Below, piece by piece: positions 35,991-42,832 of a stretch of 64,000 nucleotides of DNA. How positions within the stretch are numbered: the stretch's first letter is position 1; each line of letters opens with the position of its first letter. Origin of the DNA: Haloterrigena turkmenica DSM 5511 (GTDB lineage Archaea; Halobacteriota; Halobacteria; Halobacteriales; Natrialbaceae); assembly GCF_000025325.1 (NCBI RefSeq), contig NC_013743.1, forward strand, positions 1,798,001 through 1,862,000, written 5' to 3'. Below the pieces are notes generated by a model that was given only the letters and a program-made list of their open reading frames with translations, did no database searches and was not told the DNA's origin. A program made the translations under genes and the position numbers.

Positions 35991-36658
35991 CGCGTCGCGA
36001 GTTGTTCCTCGAGGGAGTCCCCCTCGACGCCCGGCAGATCTTCGACGAATCGCTTGATGATCGCCTCCTCCGCCCGGTGGAGGGTCTCGCTACAGGTCGA
36101 CTTCGCGATACCCAGCTGTTCGGCGAGTTCCGTCAACGAGGACTCTCGGGGGGTGTCGTAGTAGCCCTCGTCGACGGCGGCGACGACCACCTCGAGCTGG
36201 CGATCCGAGAGCAGTTGGCTCTCGTGGAGCCGCTCGCGGACGTGTTCGATCCGGTACTGCAGCCCGAAGTGCTCGAGCTGTTCGGCGAGTTCGGCCAGCC
36301 GGTCTCGCGAGCCGGTCACCTCGATGGTCGCCTCACCGTCGACGATCTCGACGGGGAGTTCAATCGGCATCCCCGAGTCCCGCGAGGAGAACAGCAACAG
36401 CGGGGCCGTCGTCTCGAAGTGGACCGTCACCTCGTTGTCGCTGTACTGGGCGAGAGAGAGTTCAGTGATCTGGTCGTGATCGCGCATGTCCTCGACGATG
36501 TCCGCGACGTCGGAACCGGCGATGCGGACGAGCGCGAATCCCGTATCGGAGCCGGGAACGGCCGCCAGTACCCGAAAGGTCGCCCCCGGATACGCCGTCG
36601 AGAGCTGCTGTATCCAGATCTGTTCGGGCATCGTGATAGTGAGTGTCGCCTGAGCCAT
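35987..36658 (-). CDS. Bat/HTH-10 family transcriptional regulator
   Basis: 223 residues. The C-terminal HTH-10 domain (LSDRQLEVVVAAVDEGYYDTPRESSLTELAEQLGIAKSTCSETLHRAEEAI) is typical of bacterio-opsin-activator-type regulators, a class that in haloarchaea includes regulators of anaerobic respiration. The N-terminal half (about 1-140) is a ligand-sensing-like alpha/beta region without the cysteine cluster described for NarO. It is transcribed away from the three DUF2249 genes, and its own promoter carries the same palindrome at the same distance, so autoregulation is likely. Confidence 0.88.
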   Translation of the reverse strand: MAQATLTITMPEQIWIQQLSTAYPGATFRVLAAVPGSDTGFALVRIAGSDVADIVEDMRDHDQITELSLAQYSDNEVTVHFETTAPLLLFSSRDSGMPIELPVEIVDGEATIEVTGSRDRLAELAEQLEHFGLQYRIEHVRERLHESQLLSDRQLEVVVAAVDEGYYDTPRESSLTELAEQLGIAKSTCSETLHRAEEAIIKRFVEDLPGVEGDSLEEQLATR

Positions 36659-36672
36659 ACGAACGTGTTCCG

Positions 36673-36700
36673 TTCGACGGTATATCCCCGTACCGTCGAA
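36673..36700. promoter_or_regulatory. 10-bp-arm inverted repeat in the regulator promoter
   Basis: TTCGACGGTA and its exact complement TACCGTCGAA are separated by 8 nt and enclose the likely TATA box of the HTH-10 gene (ATATA at 36681-36685 on the minus strand). Binding here would block initiation, which suggests a repressor site, distinct from the palindrome just upstream. Confidence 0.55.
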
Positions 36701-36708
36701 TATATTCG
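36697..36708 (-). promoter_or_regulatory. CGAAYRYRTTCG operator before the HTH-10 gene
   Basis: CGAATATATTCG is a perfect palindrome beginning exactly 50 nt before the regulator ATG at 36658, the same distance as in the three DUF2249 genes. Confidence 0.65.
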
Positions 36709-36713
36709 CCGTA

Positions 36714-36732
36714 GTTCCCAGGCCGTGGGAAC
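36714..36732. promoter_or_regulatory. GTTCCCA-N5-TGGGAAC inverted repeat
   Basis: A perfect 7-nt-arm inverted repeat lies between the two divergent CGAAYRYRTTCG elements in the 134-bp regulator-DUF2249 gap. It could be a site for a second dimeric factor. Confidence 0.45.
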
Positions 36733-36742
36733 ACCCCCAGAT

Positions 36743-36754
36743 CGAACACGTTCG
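36743..36754 (+). promoter_or_regulatory. CGAAYRYRTTCG operator before DUF2249 gene 1
   Basis: CGAACACGTTCG begins exactly 50 nt before the ATG at 36793. The TATA region that follows is weak, as expected of an activator-dependent promoter. Confidence 0.7.
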
Positions 36755-36792
36755 CCCGAATAGCCACGCCCGCTCCGTCCCATAATCGACCT

Positions 36793-37023
36793 ATGGCAAC
36801 CGATTCCACCGCTTCCGAGACGATCCTCGACGTCCGCGAGATCGACGGCCCGCCGTTCGACGACATCGTGGCCGCCCTCGAGGACCTCCCGGCGGACGGC
36901 CGCCTGCACCTGATCGCCCCCTTCGAACCGAAGCCGCTCTACGAGGTCCTCGAGAGCCGCGGGTTCACGCGCGAGACCGAACGGCTCGACGACGTCTGGC
37001 ACGTCTTCGTCGAGCACGCCTAG
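36793..37023 (+). CDS. DUF2249 protein 1
   Basis: 76 residues: LDVREIDGPPFDDIVAALEDLPADGRLHLIAPFEPKPLYEVLESRGF, then a short tail. The APFEPKPLYE segment is the family hallmark (EPxPL loop). DUF2249 proteins have a TusA-like fold and occur near denitrification and cytochrome genes; their biochemistry is unknown. First of three tandem copies, each with its own copy of the upstream palindrome. Confidence 0.85.
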   Translation: MATDSTASETILDVREIDGPPFDDIVAALEDLPADGRLHLIAPFEPKPLYEVLESRGFTRETERLDDVWHVFVEHA

Positions 37024-37047
37024 ACGCGACGGTCCGCCGCTTGCGAG

Positions 37048-37059
37048 CGAACACGTTCG
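37048..37059 (+). promoter_or_regulatory. CGAAYRYRTTCG operator before DUF2249 gene 2
   Basis: CGAACACGTTCG, identical to the element before gene 1, begins exactly 50 nt before the ATG at 37098. It shows that gene 2 has its own promoter although it lies only 74 nt after gene 1. Confidence 0.7.
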
Positions 37060-37097
37060 GACGAACACCCATACGACCGGGATACCCACCACTACCT

Positions 37098-37331
37098 ATG
37101 ACACGACTCGACGTCAGGGACGTGCCGCCGATGAACCGCCATCCCAAGATCCACGACGCCTTCGAGGAGCTCGAGCCCGGCGAGACGCTGACGATCGTCA
37201 ACGATCACGAGCCGAAGCCGCTGTTCTACGAGTTCCAGGCGGAGGTCGACGCGTTCGACGCCGACGGCTACGAGGTCGAGCGCGTCGAGGCCGACGAGTT
37301 CGTCGCTCGATTCCCCAAGGTCGAGGCGTAG
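37098..37331 (+). CDS. DUF2249 protein 2
   Basis: 77 residues from MTRLDVRDVPPMNRHPKIHDAFEELEPGETLTIVNDHEPKPLFYEFQ. The EPKPLFYEF motif and the early RHPKIHDAF histidines are typical of the DUF2249 subgroup found near nitrite and nitric oxide reductases. The ATG at 37098 was chosen over 37041 because the domain starts there and the operator spacing matches the sister genes. Confidence 0.85.
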   Translation: MTRLDVRDVPPMNRHPKIHDAFEELEPGETLTIVNDHEPKPLFYEFQAEVDAFDADGYEVERVEADEFVARFPKVEA

Positions 37332-37421
37332 CCGGCCGCGAACCGCGTCGCTCGAGTCCCCGGCTCGGCCGCCTCGCGTCATGTTTCGCGCTGTCTCGAG
37401 CGTCTACCCAGCTTCGACGGC

Positions 37422-37433
37422 CGAACACGTACG
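37422..37433 (+). promoter_or_regulatory. CGAAYRYRTTCG-like operator before DUF2249 gene 3
   Basis: CGAACACGTACG, one mismatch from the other copies, begins exactly 50 nt before the ATG at 37472. Confidence 0.6.
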
Positions 37434-37471
37434 GGACGAAAGCGAGGTATCGTCGCCGTGAACGACCACGT

Positions 37472-37792
37472 ATGCAATCGCCCGAGACCGTCGTCGACGG
37501 CACCGATGCACCGAGCGACCGACCGCGGACGGTGATCGACGTGCGGTCGCTCGGTCCGCCGGAGCCGCTCAAAAACACCCTCGAGAAACTGGTCGAACTA
37601 CCCGACGAGACCGTCCTCGTCCAGCGCAACGACCGCGTTCCGCAGTTCCTCTTCCCCAAACTCGAGGACCGCGGCTACGCGTACGAGACCGTCGAGGACG
37701 GCGAGGCGTCTGAGGACAGCGAAGGACGAAGTCCCGTGAGCAATCGGACGCAGTCCGGTGACGAGGTCGTGACCGTCATCTGGCGGCCGTAG
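37472..37792 (+). CDS. DUF2249 protein 3
   Basis: 106 residues. RTVIDVRSLGPPEPLKNTLEKLVELPDETVLVQRNDRVPQFLFPKLEDRGYAYE is a DUF2249-type domain in which the usual EPxPL loop is changed to DRVPQFLFPK, so it is the most divergent of the three. An acidic insert (EDSEGRSPVSNRTQSG) precedes the last strand. Third gene of the tandem set; it ends 18 nt from the convergent hydrolase. Confidence 0.8.
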   Translation: MQSPETVVDGTDAPSDRPRTVIDVRSLGPPEPLKNTLEKLVELPDETVLVQRNDRVPQFLFPKLEDRGYAYETVEDGEASEDSEGRSPVSNRTQSGDEVVTVIWRP

Positions 37793-37810
37793 TCGGTTCG
37801 ACAGGCGCGA

Positions 37811-38725
37811 CTACGCGCCGTTTTCGAACGTCTCGAGCAACAGCTCCGTCAGTCGGGCCGGTCGTTCGTGTTGCACCCAGTGGCTCGTCTCCGCCAGGAG
37901 TTCGAGACGGCTCCGGTGACACCGCTGGTCGCTGTCGACCGCGAGCGGCGTCGTCAAGGCGGTGTCGTCCTCGCCCCAGACGATTAGCGTGGGCGTTTCG
38001 ACCTGTTCGAGCGGCGGTGACGGCGGATTCCGTCCGTTCGCTCGATACCAGTCCAGCATCCCGCTGATCGCGCCGTCCCGCCGCCACGCGCGGCGGTATC
38101 GCTCCAGTTCTACATCGGTGAACGTTCCCGGAGCGGCCGTCTCTCGGAGCGCACGCTCGAGGAACCGGAAGTCGCCCCGACGACAGACGAATTCGGGCAC
38201 CAGCGGCAGCTGGAAGCACGCCGCATACACGCTTCGCCGAAGCTGGTCGGGGTTGGCGAGCAGGTGCTGGCGATAGACAGTCGGATGCGGCGCGTTGACG
38301 ATCGCGAGCCGATCGACCGCCGAGGGGCGCCGGAGCGCGAGATCCCAGGCGACCATGCCGCCCCAGTCGTGGCCGACGACGCGTGCGCTGTCCCGTCCCT
38401 CGGTCGCGATCAGATCGACGATATCCCGCGAGCACTCGCTAATTCGGTAGGCCCGTACGGCCGCCGGTTTCTCGCTCAGATTGTAGCCCCGCTGATCGGG
38501 CACGAGCACCCGATAGCCGGCATCGACGAGTGGCTCGAGTTGGTGGCGCCAGCCGTACCAGAACTCCGGGAAGCCGTGAAGGAGGACGACCAGCGGATCG
38601 TCCTCGTCGCCCGCGACGACGACGTGCAACCGGACCTCGTTGACCTCCCGAACGGTCGACTCCGCGTCGACCGTCGACAGTAGCTCCGCGTCCGTCTCGG
38701 TCCACGTCGACGGCATCGTAGCCAT
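37811..38725 (-). CDS. Alpha/beta hydrolase, epoxide-hydrolase-like
   Basis: 304 residues. HGFPEFWYGWR at 50-60 forms the oxyanion hole, GHDWGG gives the nucleophile D120, the acid lies in WGEDD and the histidine is H282 in SHWVQHERP. A nucleophilic aspartate together with HGFPE is the mark of epoxide hydrolases and dehalogenases. The natural substrate is unknown. Either ATG at 38725 or one three codons in may be used. Confidence 0.85.
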   Translation of the reverse strand: MATMPSTWTETDAELLSTVDAESTVREVNEVRLHVVVAGDEDDPLVVLLHGFPEFWYGWRHQLEPLVDAGYRVLVPDQRGYNLSEKPAAVRAYRISECSRDIVDLIATEGRDSARVVGHDWGGMVAWDLALRRPSAVDRLAIVNAPHPTVYRQHLLANPDQLRRSVYAACFQLPLVPEFVCRRGDFRFLERALRETAAPGTFTDVELERYRRAWRRDGAISGMLDWYRANGRNPPSPPLEQVETPTLIVWGEDDTALTTPLAVDSDQRCHRSRLELLAETSHWVQHERPARLTELLLETFENGA

Positions 38726-38824
38726 ACCTCGACCGACGACGGAGAGCGTGATACCGGTTCGGGGGCGACCGTCGCGAGTCGGCGTCTCAGATCGGAATCC
38801 ACCGGTCGACCCGGTAGCGCCGCG

Positions 38825-38950
38825 CTACGTCCAGACGCGGAGGCACTCGCTTGAGCAGAAGTGCAGTTCGACCCGCTCGTCCGGCGCGTCCGCGACGTGG
38901 GTCGTCAGCGTGTAGGCGACCTCCTCGGCTCGGCAGTTGTCGCAGTTCAT
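38825..38950 (-). CDS. 41-residue two-CxxC zinc-finger-like microprotein
   Basis: The frame reads MNCDNCRAEEVAYTLTTH, an acidic middle, then LHFCSSECLRVWT and stop. Two cysteine pairs (C3/C6 and C33/C37) can bind one zinc ion. The codon pattern is typical of the genome. Haloarchaea have many such one-finger microproteins, some with roles in motility and stress, so I take this as real. It lies 99 nt upstream of the hydrolase on the same strand. Confidence 0.65.
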   Translation of the reverse strand: MNCDNCRAEEVAYTLTTHVADAPDERVELHFCSSECLRVWT

Positions 38951-39164
38951 ACGCGACCGGTTGCTATCGATGTCTTTCAGTATACGGTTACTATATTCGG
39001 TTCGTGTCGGTTAGCGGTGTAATAACTCGAGTCAAGCCGGTATTGACGACCGACCGTGATCGACGGCCGGCGGCGCCCTGAACGGGTCGAGCCCACACGC
39101 TCCGTCTTCGATCCGCAACGACGGTATCGAAACCCTTACTCTCTGCCCGCCGGTTCGAGCAACC

Positions 39165-39443
39165 ATGAGCGACGACGCCGTCAGCCCCGAGGAGGTCCGC
39201 CACGTCGCGGGACTCGCTCGCGTCGACCTCGACGACGACGAGGTCGACCGGTTCGCGCGACAGTTCGCGGACATCCTCGAGTACTTCGAGACGCTGGACG
39301 AGGTGCCCGAGGTCGACCGCGAGGCCGACCTCACGAACGTGATGCGCCCGGACGAGGAACGCGACTCGCTGGACCGCGAGGCGGCCCTCGAGAACGCCTC
39401 GGAGTCCGAAGACGGCTACTTCAAAGGCCCCAACGTATCGTGA
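39165..39443 (+). CDS. gatC: Aspartyl/glutamyl-tRNA amidotransferase subunit C
   Basis: 92 residues with the GatC pattern: VSPEEVRHVAGLARVDLDDDEVDRFARQFADILEYFETLDEVPEV and a C-terminal DGYFKGPNVS. GatC holds GatA and GatB together in the enzyme that converts Asp-tRNA(Asn) and Glu-tRNA(Gln) to the amide form. It lies 2 nt before gatA. A weak TATA-like CTTACT occurs about 26 nt upstream. Confidence 0.93.
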   Translation: MSDDAVSPEEVRHVAGLARVDLDDDEVDRFARQFADILEYFETLDEVPEVDREADLTNVMRPDEERDSLDREAALENASESEDGYFKGPNVS

Positions 39444-39445
39444 TC

Positions 39446-40720
39446 ATGTCGGAGAACATCTACATCACCGAGGAGCGAATCGAGGGGACCGACGACGGGC
39501 CGCTTTCGGGAACGACCGTCGCGGTCAAGGACAACATCTCGACCGAGGGCGTCCGGACGACCTGCGGTTCGAAGATGCTCGCCGAGTACGTCCCTCCCTA
39601 CGACGCGACGGTCGTCGAACGCCTGAAGGAAGCGGGCGCGACCATCGTCGGGAAAGCGAACATGGACGAGTTCGGGATGGGGACGACCAACGAGACCTCG
39701 TACTTCGGGTCGGTGGACAACCCCGCCGCGCCGGGTCGCGTCCCCGGCGGCTCCTCCGGCGGTTCCGCGGCCGCGGTCGCCGCCGGCGAGGCCGACGTCG
39801 CGCTGGGCTCGGACACCGGCGGCTCGGTCCGCTGTCCCGCCGCGTTCTGCGGCGTCGTCGGGATCAAGCCCACCTATGGGCTGGTCTCCCGATACGGGCT
39901 CGTCGCCTACGCCAACAGCCTAGAGCAGATCGGCCCCTTCGGCGAGACCGTCGAGGACGCCGCGCAGTTGCTCGACGTCATCGCCGGCGACGACGAGCGG
40001 GACGCGACGACGCGCGAACTGCCCCTCGACGAAGACGAGACCTACGCCGACGCCGCGACGGGCGACGTCGACGGCCTGCAGATCGGCGTCCCCACCGAAC
40101 TGCTCGAGGGTGCCGACGAAGGTGTCGTCGAGACCTTCTGGGACGCTATCGCCGAGTTGGAGGACCGCGGCGCGGAGTACCACGAGGTCTCCCTGCCCTC
40201 CGTCGAGCACGCCGTCGAGGCCTACTACGTGATCGCGATGTCGGAGGCCTCTTCCAACCTGGCGCGGTTCGACGGCGTCCGCTACGGCCACTCGGCCGAC
40301 GCCGAGGGCAACTGGAACGAGACGTTCGCCCGGACCCGCGAGGAAGGGTTCGGCGACGAGGTCAAGCGTCGAATCCTGCTGGGCACCTACGCCCTCTCGG
40401 CGGGCTACCACGACAAGTACTACAAGAAGGCTCAGGACGCCCGCGCCTGGGTCAAACAGGACTTCGACGAGGCGCTGTCGGAGGCCGACGTGCTCGCCAG
40501 CCCGACGATGCCCGTCCCGCCGTTCGAACTCGGCGAGAGCCTCGACGACCCGCTCCAGATGTACCTCGCCGACGCGAACACGGTTCCGGTCAATCTGGCC
40601 GACCTCCCCGCGATCTCGGTGCCGGCCGGCGAGACCGACGGCCTCCCCGTCGGGCTCCAACTGGTCGGTCCCGCGTTCGGCGAGCGGCGGCTGATCCGCA
40701 CCGCGAGCGCGCTGGCCTGA
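39446..40720 (+). CDS. gatA: Aspartyl/glutamyl-tRNA amidotransferase subunit A
   Basis: 424 residues. The amidase signature is complete: the lysine in TVAVKDNIS, and GGSSGGSAAAVAAGEADVALGSDTGGSVRCPAAF with the cis-serine and nucleophilic serine. It releases ammonia from glutamine for the transamidation done by GatB. The ATG at 39446 is chosen because it follows gatC by 2 nt; longer in-frame starts run through gatC. gatB is not in this window. Confidence 0.94.
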   Translation: MSENIYITEERIEGTDDGPLSGTTVAVKDNISTEGVRTTCGSKMLAEYVPPYDATVVERLKEAGATIVGKANMDEFGMGTTNETSYFGSVDNPAAPGRVPGGSSGGSAAAVAAGEADVALGSDTGGSVRCPAAFCGVVGIKPTYGLVSRYGLVAYANSLEQIGPFGETVEDAAQLLDVIAGDDERDATTRELPLDEDETYADAATGDVDGLQIGVPTELLEGADEGVVETFWDAIAELEDRGAEYHEVSLPSVEHAVEAYYVIAMSEASSNLARFDGVRYGHSADAEGNWNETFARTREEGFGDEVKRRILLGTYALSAGYHDKYYKKAQDARAWVKQDFDEALSEADVLASPTMPVPPFELGESLDDPLQMYLADANTVPVNLADLPAISVPAGETDGLPVGLQLVGPAFGERRLIRTASALA

Positions 40721-40811
40721 GCCGCGACTCACGTCTCGAGTCGGAAGATAGCTTTTTATACTGATTTTGCTAACAGTACCCATAGCTAACCGATCGCTCG
40801 GTGACCGTTCA

Positions 40812-41225
40812 ATGCAAATTACACACAATCAACAGGTCGAATTCGACGAGTTCTCTCGGGCGTGTGATCTCGTCGAAGGCTACTTCGGGGAGACGGTCGA
40901 CGACGTCGCGCTGCACGCGCCGGTCTCGCGGCGCCAGCTCGTGGCCGTCCTCGCGCGAGCACAGCTGTCGGGACGCCAGCTCGCGATCGACGGGCTGACC
41001 GAGGAGGGAGAGGTCGTCTACCAGTCCAACGACGAGACGCTGCTCTGGCTCGACGGTGGGTTCTGGAACGACATGCGGGGTCGACACCACTTAGAGCCCG
41101 ACGAGGGCCGGGCCGCACGCGAGGTCCACCGTCGGCTCATCGAGGCCATCGACGGCGACGTTCCCTACTACAACCGCGAGCGGGATCCGTTCGTCCTCAT
41201 CGAGCGGTTCGATCCCTACGAGTAG
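40812..41225 (+). CDS. Conserved-looking haloarchaeal protein of unknown function
   Basis: 137 residues, soluble and acidic, starting MQITHNQQVEFDEFSRACDLVEGYFGETVDDVALH. I do not recognise a family. It is mostly helical in the first half (an RRQLVAVLARAQLSGRQLAIDGL stretch), followed by WLDGGFWNDMRGRHH. A TATA-like TTTTTATACTG about 55 nt upstream and a GGTGA before the ATG suggest a leadered transcript. It may be a regulator or adaptor; no evidence decides. Confidence 0.6.
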   Translation: MQITHNQQVEFDEFSRACDLVEGYFGETVDDVALHAPVSRRQLVAVLARAQLSGRQLAIDGLTEEGEVVYQSNDETLLWLDGGFWNDMRGRHHLEPDEGRAAREVHRRLIEAIDGDVPYYNRERDPFVLIERFDPYE

Positions 41226-41299
41226 CCGTCGCTGGACGGTCGAAGAAGTCGAAAACTGCGTGCTCGAGGCCCGAGCGATCCTCGATTCGGCGTCGGTCG

Positions 41300-41644
41300 C
41301 TAGTCCTCGTAGGCGAGGTTCATGATCCACTGCGAGAAGGCGTCGCTGTTGGGATCGACCTCCTCCTCGCCGATAAACGGCGAGAGCATGTCGCCGGCCA
41401 TCAGCAGCGTGAAATCCAGGTCTCGAGCGGTCGGCGCGATGTAGTAGGTGTTGTGACCGTCGTAGACCGTGTCCTCACGGTCGACGAGTTCCTTCTCGAC
41501 CAGCGACTCGACGATTCGGCTGCCCTTTCGCGAGGAGACGCCCAGTTCCTTCCAGAAGTCGCTCTGGTGGATGCCGCCGGTCTCGCGAACGAGTTCGAGC
41601 CCGGCGCGCTCGTCCTCGGAGAGTTCCGCTTCGGCTGTCGACAT
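41300..41644 (-). CDS. Winged-helix DNA-binding protein (MarR/B-block TFIIIC-like)
   Basis: 114 residues. GLELVRETGGIHQSDFWKELGVSSRKGSRIVESLVEKELVDRE is a winged helix whose HQSDFWKELG start resembles the B-block-binding type as well as MarR proteins. A C-terminal acidic segment may mediate dimerisation or contact. The ATG at 41644 was preferred to the GTG at 41659. The target is unknown. Confidence 0.75.
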   Translation of the reverse strand: MSTAEAELSEDERAGLELVRETGGIHQSDFWKELGVSSRKGSRIVESLVEKELVDREDTVYDGHNTYYIAPTARDLDFTLLMAGDMLSPFIGEEEVDPNSDAFSQWIMNLAYED

Positions 41645-41788
41645 GCTCACGGTGACCACCTCTCCGTACTCGTCGCTAGCGGCAGGAGTGCGTCCATGTG
41701 CGTATGAGATGGACGGAGGCGCATGAATCTACCGCTCCCCGGTTCAGTCCACCGCCGGCCGCGCTCGAGGACGGCGACTCGACGAACG

Positions 41789-42586
41789 TTATCCCCGCCC
41801 ATCGGAGGCGAGATCGGTCTCGAGGGAGACGGGTTCGTACGCCGTCTCGCAGGGCGGCCCCGGTGCGAACTCGTAGCGAGGCCCTGCAGGACCGAGCGCG
41901 ATCAGCGACGACGACCGCGTCCCGAATCCGTTGCGATGGATGCAGACGCCGTACTCGTGGTCGCCTAAGACCTCGCCGGCCCGCTCGAGCCACTCGTCGA
42001 CCGATTCGTCGGCATCGTCGTCATCGTCGCCGCGGTCCCCATCGCCGTCGACCGACAGCGCCTCGCGGACCCCGCGGGCGTTCGCGGCCTGCATTCGCCC
42101 CGCGTCCGCCCGGAACTCGGGCACGTCGACCGTCTCGTCGACCGCGACGTTGACCACGACGTGAACACCGGGGTCGAAGTCGATCCGCTCGAGGGTGCCG
42201 TCCCAGTAATAGCAGTACGCGTCCGTCTCGTCGGCGACGACGAGATAGAACCCGTCGTACTCGTAGTCGTCCGTCTGGGCCTCGACGATCGCACCCGCCT
42301 CGGCGGCCGACGCCGCCTCGAGGACGTCGGCGACGAGCAGGCCCCGCGAGCGCTCCCCCGCGAGATCCGCGTCGGTCCACTTGTTCGTGATCCCCGCGAA
42401 GACGCCGCGCTCGTTGTAGCCGATCCACGTCCCGCCGGCCTCGGCGTCTCTGGGCGCGACGGTCAGCGGCTCCTCGCGGTAGACGCCCGGCGGGAACGAC
42501 TCGCGGCCGACCGCCTCGTCGCGGTTGGCGGCGACCGCGACCGGCGCGTCCTCGAAGACCTTCCAGGCGAGGGTCAGTGTACACAC
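41789..42586 (-). CDS. NRDE/TANGO2 family protein
   Basis: 265 residues beginning MCTLTLAWKVFEDAPVAVAANRDEAVGRES. C2 is a candidate N-terminal nucleophile and NRDE is at 21-24; GGTWIGYNERGVFAGITN follows. The family (human TANGO2) has been linked to heme and lipid handling, but its reaction is unknown. An acidic insert (GDRGDDDDDADES) is a haloarchaeal feature. Its start is 246 nt from the divergent BCCT gene. Confidence 0.88.
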   Translation of the reverse strand: MCTLTLAWKVFEDAPVAVAANRDEAVGRESFPPGVYREEPLTVAPRDAEAGGTWIGYNERGVFAGITNKWTDADLAGERSRGLLVADVLEAASAAEAGAIVEAQTDDYEYDGFYLVVADETDAYCYYWDGTLERIDFDPGVHVVVNVAVDETVDVPEFRADAGRMQAANARGVREALSVDGDGDRGDDDDDADESVDEWLERAGEVLGDHEYGVCIHRNGFGTRSSSLIALGPAGPRYEFAPGPPCETAYEPVSLETDLASDGRG

Positions 42587-42682
42587 GGCTCGAGATACGG
42601 ACGCCAGCGGTTTAACTTCCGTTTCGGCGGCAATCCGCTTCGGTGGTTCCCCGCCGTAGACCGCCCCGTGAGATGCGATATC

Positions 42683-42699
42683 ACCCCTGTATCAGGGGT
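42683..42699. promoter_or_regulatory. ACCCCTG-N3-CAGGGGT inverted repeat upstream of the BCCT gene
   Basis: Perfect 7-nt arms with a 3-nt centre, followed by a TATA-like GGTATTTC at 42710-42717. It lies between the NRDE and BCCT genes and could control either. Confidence 0.5.
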
Positions 42700-42784
42700 C
42701 GAGACGAAGGGTATTTCAAGAACTAGCCGCGGGATTGGAGACACATTTGATGGTAGCTCGCGAGCCTGCGAGTGACGGCGGTGT

Positions 42785-42800
42785 GCAGTTGAACAACTGC
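42785..42800. promoter_or_regulatory. GCAGTTG-AA-CAACTGC inverted repeat before the BCCT start
   Basis: Perfect 7-nt arms around AA, centred about 40 nt before the BCCT ATG at 42833. In the leader RNA it would fold as a hairpin upstream of the start codon; in DNA it is a possible operator. Confidence 0.45.
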
Positions 42801-42832
42801 TCCAGAGACGGTCGTATCGAGGGGACCAAGCG

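Noticed and set aside
42740-42775. GCGAGCCTGCGAGTGA similar to part of repeat copy A
   Set aside because: Only a 16-nt match; the diagnostic core GCGAGGGATGAGCG and the GTTGCCA end are missing, so it is not a fifth copy.
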